Positions 27,001 through 36,000 of a stretch of 64,000 nucleotides of DNA are shown in pieces; positions within the stretch are counted from its first letter, which is position 1; each line of letters opens with the position of its first letter. Below the pieces are notes generated by a model that was not told where the DNA came from, ran no database searches, and worked only from the letters and a program-made list of their open reading frames with translations. This DNA is from Haliotis asinina (Eukaryota; Mollusca; Gastropoda; Lepetellida; Haliotidae): the NCBI RefSeq assembly GCF_037392515.1, contig NC_090288.1:3217501-3281500 (forward strand), given 5' to 3'. Both the position numbers and the translations under genes were made by a program.

Positions 27001-30000
27001 TAGTAGCTGGGAGAGAGTGCTCGTTTCATCTTCCGCCTTCGTTCATCCCGTTTCTCTTTCTCTACTTCTTCAGATGACTTATCCGCTGCCGAATCGGAGT
27101 TGGTGATGCTTTCATTTGAAGGAGCACTTTTTGTTGGTGACACCTCACCAAACATAGAGAATGGCCGATCACCTACTGATGGATGTGCATTCTCCATCTC
27201 CTCCTCACACTGTTTCTTCCTGAGTTCATGAAGCCTCTTCAACATGAGAGGAACCTGTGTCCAACAAATACAGTGTATACAGAGAGTGGTACATGCCCTT
27301 AGTGGAAAAATATGTGAAAAGAACTGGGATTTGAAATATCATTCTAACTTTCTGAACGTCAGAGATGTTTCAACATCTAAGGAAATAGCATACATCAAAG
27401 CAAAAATGACTCTCCTTTGGGGGCCTTTACAAGTCATGCATCTCTACAGAACAACATAGTAGAAAAGTCAATTAAATTCGTGAAATCTTTCAAAACATGT
27501 ACTACAACCTTCAAATATGTAATTTTCAGAAAAAAATTGATATTTTATACTTATCCTGATTCATACTTATTATGCTTATCTCCTCCCTCCATGCAAAGAT
27601 AGTGGAACACTTGAAATCCTTTGAAGTCCGTCTAATAGAAGTGGACGTACAATACACTCACCCAGCAGATGCCTCCTTTTCCCACCTACATGGTCAAATG
27701 ACCAGCCACGTTTGCCATTCTCTTCGAAATCTCATAAGCCTGACACAAAAATTTACTGTGAATTAAGCGTGTCTGAGGGGGGTTTGACACCATGATTTAG
27801 AATAAGCATAAATTATCAATTTTATTAAGAAAATTACAGTTTCCATAATCCTTTCTCATGACTACTATGCTTACAGAATCCGAAGGAAATGACGGCGGGG
27901 CAGGCCATGCTGGATTCTGTTGTCTGCCATATAAGTATGTGCAATACTTTCCCTCTTCCAGAAATATAATGGTGGTAGTTCGGTCCTGTTCCTCGAATAT
28001 ACATCTGTGAGATGGAGGGGATCACATCCAGTCAAACTTGTCCTCTCATGAAGCATTCGTTGAGTGGAACATGATGATATATAGATCAGCTAGCATCCTG
28101 GTAGTGTCTAATACAATTGTATGTCAAGATTTACAATCAAGACCAGTCGTGACCCTTTTCCTTGCACAAGTATCATCATTACAAGTACAGGGTCACAGTC
28201 ACTCTTGCTAGGCTGTTCAAGACATGTGCATGGACTCTCATCCATTATACTCAGGTCTTGGTCTCAACAAGTCACATGAAAAAAGGGTGAGTGAAACTCT
28301 GCACCTTAGTTGCACTGTTAGTTGTGCAACAACAAGTGGCCCAAACTGGTGAATGCCAATGACATCCTCCGTGGTGATGTCCCATAGGTAGTGGTTGGTA
28401 AACACTGATTTCCAAAAGCAGCCTTCCATGTAGCTGTTTCCTCCACTATAGTTGTTAGCGAGCACTTTCCATGTAGAGCAAGTGTTGATGCCAAGGCTCT
28501 CACCTCGTGTGGATTGGAAGCTTGCAGATTTTCAGGTCCTGCTGCTTTGAAGGCCCTGAGTTTAACAGCTCTCATCCACACTCAAATAGTGTTGTGGGAT
28601 ACTTCTGCAGGTGTCTCAGCAGATAATGGGATGAATAGGTGCTTGTAATGGTGTCTCCTTGCTTTAGTTCGCTTAAGATATACTTTCTATGCTCTAATTG
28701 AATAAATCCTGTGTATCATGTGGCCCGAGGACTGTAGATAATGCCAGGATGTCTAATTGTCTGTCCGGTTGTCCAGGCAGTTGCTCTTTGGTGAAGAAAT
28801 CTCATTTCAGTCCTAGATGTACAATCTCATGATGACTGAACTCAAATCGTGTGCAACTGAAATCCAGAGCATGCATTTCTGATATCTGTGCCACTGTTGC
28901 TACGACGAGTAGGAACAGCGTTCTCTGTGTCAATAATTGAAGTCACGTGCAGTCTAGTGGCTCGTAGAGATCACTTGTGATGTGTTGCAGTACAACATTC
29001 AAATCCCATTTTGGAGCCTTAAATCTGCGTTGTTGATCTTCCTGGTTGGACAAACGTGGTAAGGCGAGTAGTTCCACCACTTTTCATGGTGATAACACAG
29101 CTGAGTGCTGCCAAGTATGTCGAGAGTGTAAAACGTTTCAGGCGTCTGGTATGTCATACATGATATAAGTAGTCCGCTACTTGAGGATGTGTGACTTTTG
29201 TTGCAGTGAAGTCTTTCTTCCTGGCGTATCTTTCAAACCGTATCCATTTATCGTCCTTTAAGGTGCAGGTAGATCTATGTAAGGCTAAGGTGACTGCCTG
29301 CGTCACTCTAGTAGAAGATCCTCAAAGTTATAAGCAATGATCAGTAGTAGTACTTGAGGGGGAAATGCGTAAGTGTTCAGTCCTTCCCATGAGATGCTGA
29401 GAATGTTTGTAGCCCACGGTAACGGATCTGGCACTGGAGATATGAATGTTGGTATCTGCTTGTTGAACCTTGTTGCAAATAGGTCTATTTGTGGAGATCC
29501 AAATGCCCAACTCATGAGTCGAAATGCCTCTTGATGTAACATCTGTTGGACATGATTGTAGAGGCCATGACACCGTGTCAGCCATGATTTTGCATGCGCC
29601 TGGGATACGACATACCTTTATGTGGAGGATTTGGGGTGTTGAGGTGCTGAATCAGGAACCGTTGTAAAGGGTGTAGTTGTAGATGTCCTCGTCTGGTCAA
29701 ATCCTGTGCGGACGTGAGCAAACCGAGTCGACACAGCCACTGTCTTAGTGGTAACAGAGAGAGTAGAGCTCTTTCTATGATGGCTTGAATTTTGACCCAC
29801 TGATCCTCTGTGATGACAATGCAGTTCAACTGAGTGAGGAATCAAATGGTGGGCGAGCTGGCTAAGGCGTCAGACTAGTGATCCAGCGAGGTAGAGGTTT
29901 CAGGATCGAGCCCACCTGATACCGGGCATAAAAACCTTGGCGTCAACTTTGTGTGAAGACTCTTTCAGTGTTGTTACAACCCCTAGTGTACAGTACACAA

Positions 30001-33000
30001 CCCTGTGCACTTAAAAGAATCCGAATCCATTGGTATATGACCAGATGGTGGCCACACGAACACGTGCATACACCTAGTTGCGGGTACAGCAACGTGCAGT
30101 AAACGAAAGTGCTGTGACTATGTGTCCCAGTCCACCCAGCTGTCAATTGGGTACCTCATTAGGATGAGAGAGCCACACTAAACTCGGTGCGCCTAGAGGC
30201 AGCAAGAGTTGTATACTCCCCAGGGAGTTGAGACTGAAATACGATGTACTGTTGATATTGAAATCCAGTGATTGAGGGAAAAATACCAGCGCCTTGAGCA
30301 TGCACTAGTGCGTGGATATGTGTGCTATATAAATATCCTATATCATATTATCAAATTCTGAGGAATTGAACATCTTTCTACGGTTCTAATTCCAATTTCT
30401 GCAGATTGACAAGCCATCCGAGTTGAGTTACCAGCCTGATGGTGAAATCCAACTGTAATCTGAGCTGACTTGTTTCATGATAAGCTTGAATACCATTGTC
30501 CAGGTAAAAGGTGCTGCAAAGTTCTTGCAAGTGTAGGTAGGTGATGATGGACTTGGTGATTTGAGTAAATAGCCACGGGGCTGAAGATATTCCAAACAGT
30601 AGAACTGTCCATTGGTAGTGCTGACCATTGAATAGGAAGCGCTGATATTTCCTGGAGTCCGGATGTATTGGAATGTGCAGGTAGGTGTCTTGTAGATTGA
30701 TTCTTGTTGGGCGATGGAGGAAAGAGTGACAAGCATGGCTTATCACGTGACTGTATTGCCAGGAAAGGGTGGCTTCCAGTGGGTGAGTGTATTGTACATC
30801 CGCTTCAGTTAGAAGGGAACTTCAAGGTATTTCAAGTGTTGCACTATCTTTGCATAGAGGGTGGAGATAAGCATAATAAGCTTGAGTAAGGATAAGGAAA
30901 AATTACAGATTTATTGTCACTCCAAGTGAGTGAGTGAGTGAGTGAGTGAGTGAGTGAGTGAGTGAGTGAGTGAGAGTGAGTGAGTTTAGTTTTATATCAC
31001 ACTCAGCAATATTCCAGCTACATGGTTGTGGTCTGAAAATAATTGAGTCTGGAGTCGACCAGACAATCCAGTGATTATCAGTATGAGCCTCAATCTACAC
31101 AATTGTGATACAACGTATCAACCAGGTCAGCTACTGAAGATCAGTTCAAACCCAGCTCTTCACTCTTCTATATCATAAAAATGATCTTTCAGCATGTAGT
31201 GTCTGGAATGTCGAGACAATCTTTTACTGTACTGTTCACATGTTCACCTTATAATGAATGAATAACTATAAAATTAAGTGAGTGAGTTAAGATTTTAAGT
31301 CAGTCCGCAATATTGCAGCCATATCGTGACTAAATCGAATTATAAATATGTGCTAAATACAGCGGTGAAAATATGGAATGAAAGTCAACATTTCCTTGTT
31401 CATCTTGTCTTTATCATAACAATGAAACCAAACATTTAAGACTCCTGAATAAAAAAAGGGTTGTATAAAAGCTAAAGGACCCGCAGACACCGGTGAATGT
31501 TAAGACTTCAATACAGGACAACTCACCATTGCATAGTTCTTCTCCTTATTTGCAGAAGCCACATCTTGAATCTCCATGGCTCCAGCCAGCAGTCCTGTAG
31601 CATAGGACCGAAGTGGCTCAGGGCCTTTCTCAGCCCAGCCAAACAGTCTGTCCACTAGGCCCTCCTACAAACAAACAACTCAGATAACTGGACAGAAGAA
31701 AATTTGAAAACCTCAGACTGGCAACTTTTACAAACTTTTACACATCATTACTCAAATAACAAGAGTAACAAATGTAACAACAACTGACTTGGTATTGAAA
31801 ACTGCTATTAGTAGGTTATAATATCTGTTGTATTGAGCAATGTGATTGCTGCATCATGGGAAGGAAATGGCACTGTATTTCCACAGTTCTAAATCGCCAT
31901 ATCACAAACATTTGTTATTCAAATGACTCCTGCATGAATACTGAGTACTTGAAATTAACTGTAAATTCTATAGACTTGCACAAGGCATTTCATTTTCTGG
32001 TAAAGCATACGTGCATATTTTCAGCACAGGACAAGATTGCTGCATAAGTATCTGACAATTCAAGAGTATGGTTGATATGTAAAGGTCAACCTCTTTAGAT
32101 CCCCATAATCTACAACACATATACAATTATTCACTTTAATTTGTATAATAAAGGCACAGTAATGACCACATATTTTCAAAATGGCTGCCATACAGCCCTA
32201 GCATACTTTGATCAGTGGTAGAAATGAAAGTTTTAGCTTCACAGATTCACTGATATGTTTGTAGATAATATTAATGTGGCTGCTAAAGAATGAACAGGAG
32301 GAAAATTAAGACTTTCTCTAAACTAACATTAAGGAGAGACTTCTGTTAAGAAACTGTTACTAAGGTCAATCAGTCCAAGCTATGGCATCTCTGTTCTCAC
32401 TCAACTTATAAACAGAACTTCTGTCCTCAGATGACACATCTCCATTAAACCTGAGACTGTATAGCAACCATATCAGGTGTCAATAGCGTGTCAGTTTTCT
32501 ATAATGCTCCATGAATAAAATAGGATGAAATCAATAGGAAAAGTCACAAGGAGGACAAACATACCCTCAAAGAAAAATAAATACACAGTACACCCATTTA
32601 GGTGTAGATACCACTGAACTCTGCATGCCATATTCACAAAGTGTGGACTCTATTCTTTTAAATACAGAACTGACCATCTGTATTATTATCTTTCCTGTTA
32701 ATGCCAAGCTGAAGGCAGGGTAAGAATAAACACCATGGCTTTGGTATGACATGCCAGAGGATGTAACCATCAACACTATGCCCTCTATCCCTACACCACA
32801 GAGCAGGTCCAACATAAGAGAGATAAGTCTCACCGTGTCCTGGAAGACGACTGATGCCTCCATGCCTGGCATCACGTCAAGCAACAGCCGACAGGCTGCA
32901 GTGTGGAGATCCTGGTTGTTCTCACTCGGGTTCATCAGATATGAGCCAACCAACTAAAACATACCACAGATATTTAAAACAAAATCGGTGCAATCAATAA

Positions 33001-36000
33001 CCATTGTAGCACTGACTGCAAAGGCAACTGCTTCACAAATAAAACATACAGCTTTATGGATTACAACTTGTTTATTACGTTTGAGCGACGTTTCAATGTA
33101 GATTCTTACATGGTTTTCAAGCTAAGTGTGAATACAACCAAATAGTGAGATGATAATGCTGTATGTTTCATTGTTGACTCATCAACTTCTAGAATGCCCA
33201 CCAAACAAGTAACTGCTTCACAGTTTATCTTTGACAACTGACTATGCTGCTTTGCAATGTTTGTACACAGAGAGAGAAAAACTGTGATTCAAAACATATC
33301 AACATGATTAACATACAGAAGATCTGAAGGATGACTATCTGATGGAATTCAAATCAAAGACCTACTCCGCAGATACCGCACCATGTCACATGAACCAAGA
33401 GGCGAGCCCAGTAATCTGGTCAGGTACAAATGTCATTTTCCATGGCCAGATACACGTTGGATCATTAACTGGACACTGGAAGGATCGGGGGTAAAACGTC
33501 CTGTTATCTGCCTGTACGTACTGTGTTACAGCAATCATTATAATGAACACAATTCAATGATAAATAGTTACCTCATTCATGAAATCTTCATTCTTAAACA
33601 AAGTCTTCATAAGATGACCAAGAGCACATGTTGGATTTGTTTTTCCTATAAAAGAAAATAGTGACTTTCAGTTCATGAACGTGATGGAAGAAAGATCTTT
33701 AGTTTAAATGTGAATATACGTTTTATAAATCTTACAAAAAGGAACACCCTGTTGATGGCATCACTCAAGATGATTATAAAGCTGATGATGACTTGTGCTC
33801 CAATATTAAATATGCATGATCAGCTGTTACGTGCCTATAGTATGTACATTGAGTGAAAGAGGGACTGTTTTTAAATCTACATGATCAGCTGACTAGTGAA
33901 ATTTAGGAATGACCAGTGACATTTTGCTGTGCACCTAGTCTCCGTCATCCTCGATAATCTCTAGGACATACTTTCTGATAACTCTCCACTGCAGACTGCA
34001 TGCATCTATGGCTCGGCCTGATGATTTTACTGCCTCATGGTTGCATATGCATCCAGGGTATAATGGAGAGTTAGAGGAACATATACACTGGAGATTATCG
34101 AGTATGCCTCTCTGTAGACAATAACATTTTGTGAATATGTGAAAAATCATTATTCTGTCTCAGGTTTATCAAGAGTGTCATACCTCCATTCACCATGAAA
34201 CCACATTTTTGTTTTCTTTTTTTCTTGACAAACAAAGAATTTCTGTTACTGGTGATTGTAATTTGACTGGTTATATGTATCATCAATTGGTTCAGACTGA
34301 CTGACTGACTGACTACAGTCAGTGAACACTAGATCTGTGGATTCAGTCTAACTGATTTCAGGGCTTGAGCTAGTGCTTTGTTACTTGCACTGGTGCATCC
34401 CAATATTACAAAGTGTAACCTAGTTATGAGTCTAATCTGCACAAGCTGCAAGTCAATTTTTGAGAAATGAATCAACACTAAATCTAACATTATAGGCATA
34501 AATATGTCAGTTCATTTTTCTTCAGAATTTTGAACAGCTATGGCACTGAAACATTGATATTCATAGACACATCTCAGCCATGACCATGATGACAGCTCTT
34601 GTAAACAGGGATCAGCTGTGTCTCAGTGTTGCTATGGTTTCATGGGTACTACATAATGAACACATGTTTATGTGCACTGAAACCTCTGATGTTTTAACAC
34701 ACTATGCTGCAACTGGAATTTGACTGATGCAACTAGGTCTTTATCTTATGAACCATTTTCTGCAAATAGGTTAACATCTCCTATATCAAGCCCTGGATTT
34801 ATGAACTGGTTCACTATGGAAAAAAGACTTATTAGTAAGGGACATGAACACCAAAAAATCTGTTGCCATTTACATGTGGTGGAATAAGTTACATGCACAA
34901 AGTGCATCTGACAATAAAAGTTCCCTGAACTAGTAACGGTCTATCAGCAGTGGTGCAGCTTGGATACAGCAATAGCAAATCAAAGATGGTGCTTAGCATT
35001 CAAACTTAAAAATACTGTGCACTTTTATAAAGCTTTTCATAATGTTGGCATGGTTAAACCAGCTTAATAAACCCTTCTTGAGTCTGAAGAAGCTACCTGG
35101 ATGTCGATCATCAAAAGGATCTGGGTCCATCTTGAAGTAAGCTTCAGTTTCCTTCTCGACCAACTCTGCCAATCTGAAAATTATGAAACTGACTGTTAGA
35201 AATTCTTGAATTAGCTGAATGTCTCCTTATTTCTGAAATGTTCACTCATTCAGGGTTATACTGATAGGGTTTTGTCACTTGTCAAAGGAATATTGTGTAG
35301 GAGACTATTGTGTACTTATCGTTACTCTTACGCACACAACTCCACAGTTTAGGGTGATTTCTTTGGCGTTTCCAAGACAGTTTCAAGACAATATTGCACA
35401 CCAGTTTTTGAGCTAAAACACAAATTAGGCTTGCACTTCCCTACCTGTCAATTAAAGGATGTGATTAACATGCACTGAAGCTGTAGTTCTACTACTCACC
35501 ACAGCCTCACAAAACATTAACCAAACTACACAATAAGCAGGATTTAAAAAACACTGCATCCAATCAGAGATTTGAACTGGACCTGTTCAGAGGCTGATAC
35601 TTGCAGTAAATGACAATAAAAAGTCCAAATCAGATCATACAAAAGTATAAACATTAAAAAATATCTAATTTTGAAAACCATATTTTCCCCCCAGGTTATT
35701 TTGAAAGGCTATTTTGGAATCCTAGATAAATCCCTATTATAGAGCATACATTTAATTGGTAAATATATATTTTTTCAAAACCAAACGGGAAGGACAAGTG
35801 GATATTCTAAATGAATATTTTTAACCAGTTTATTTGAAGCAATGGGAGTAAAAACACAAAAATGATTTCCCAGTACATGTATTTCATGTTTTCTTCCCTA
35901 TACCATAAAATCTGTTCAAAAGAAATTAACCTCCATCCATAATAAGAAGCTTCCCAAATACTTCATACTATGTTTGTGGATAGTGGAGTGGTAACCATGG

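Larger units (their letters stand above)
27527..30900 (-). mobile_element. DIRS-like retrotransposon, copy 2 (degenerate)
   Basis: Left terminal block 27527-27835 opens with TATTTTATACTTATCCTGAT. The right block (about 30700-30895) holds the complementary CTTGAGTAAGGATAAGGAAA. Between them lie recombinase, RNase H and RT remnants in minus orientation, in several frames, split by a SINE at 29850-30350. It sits in the DCAF1 exon 5-6 intron. Confidence 0.8.
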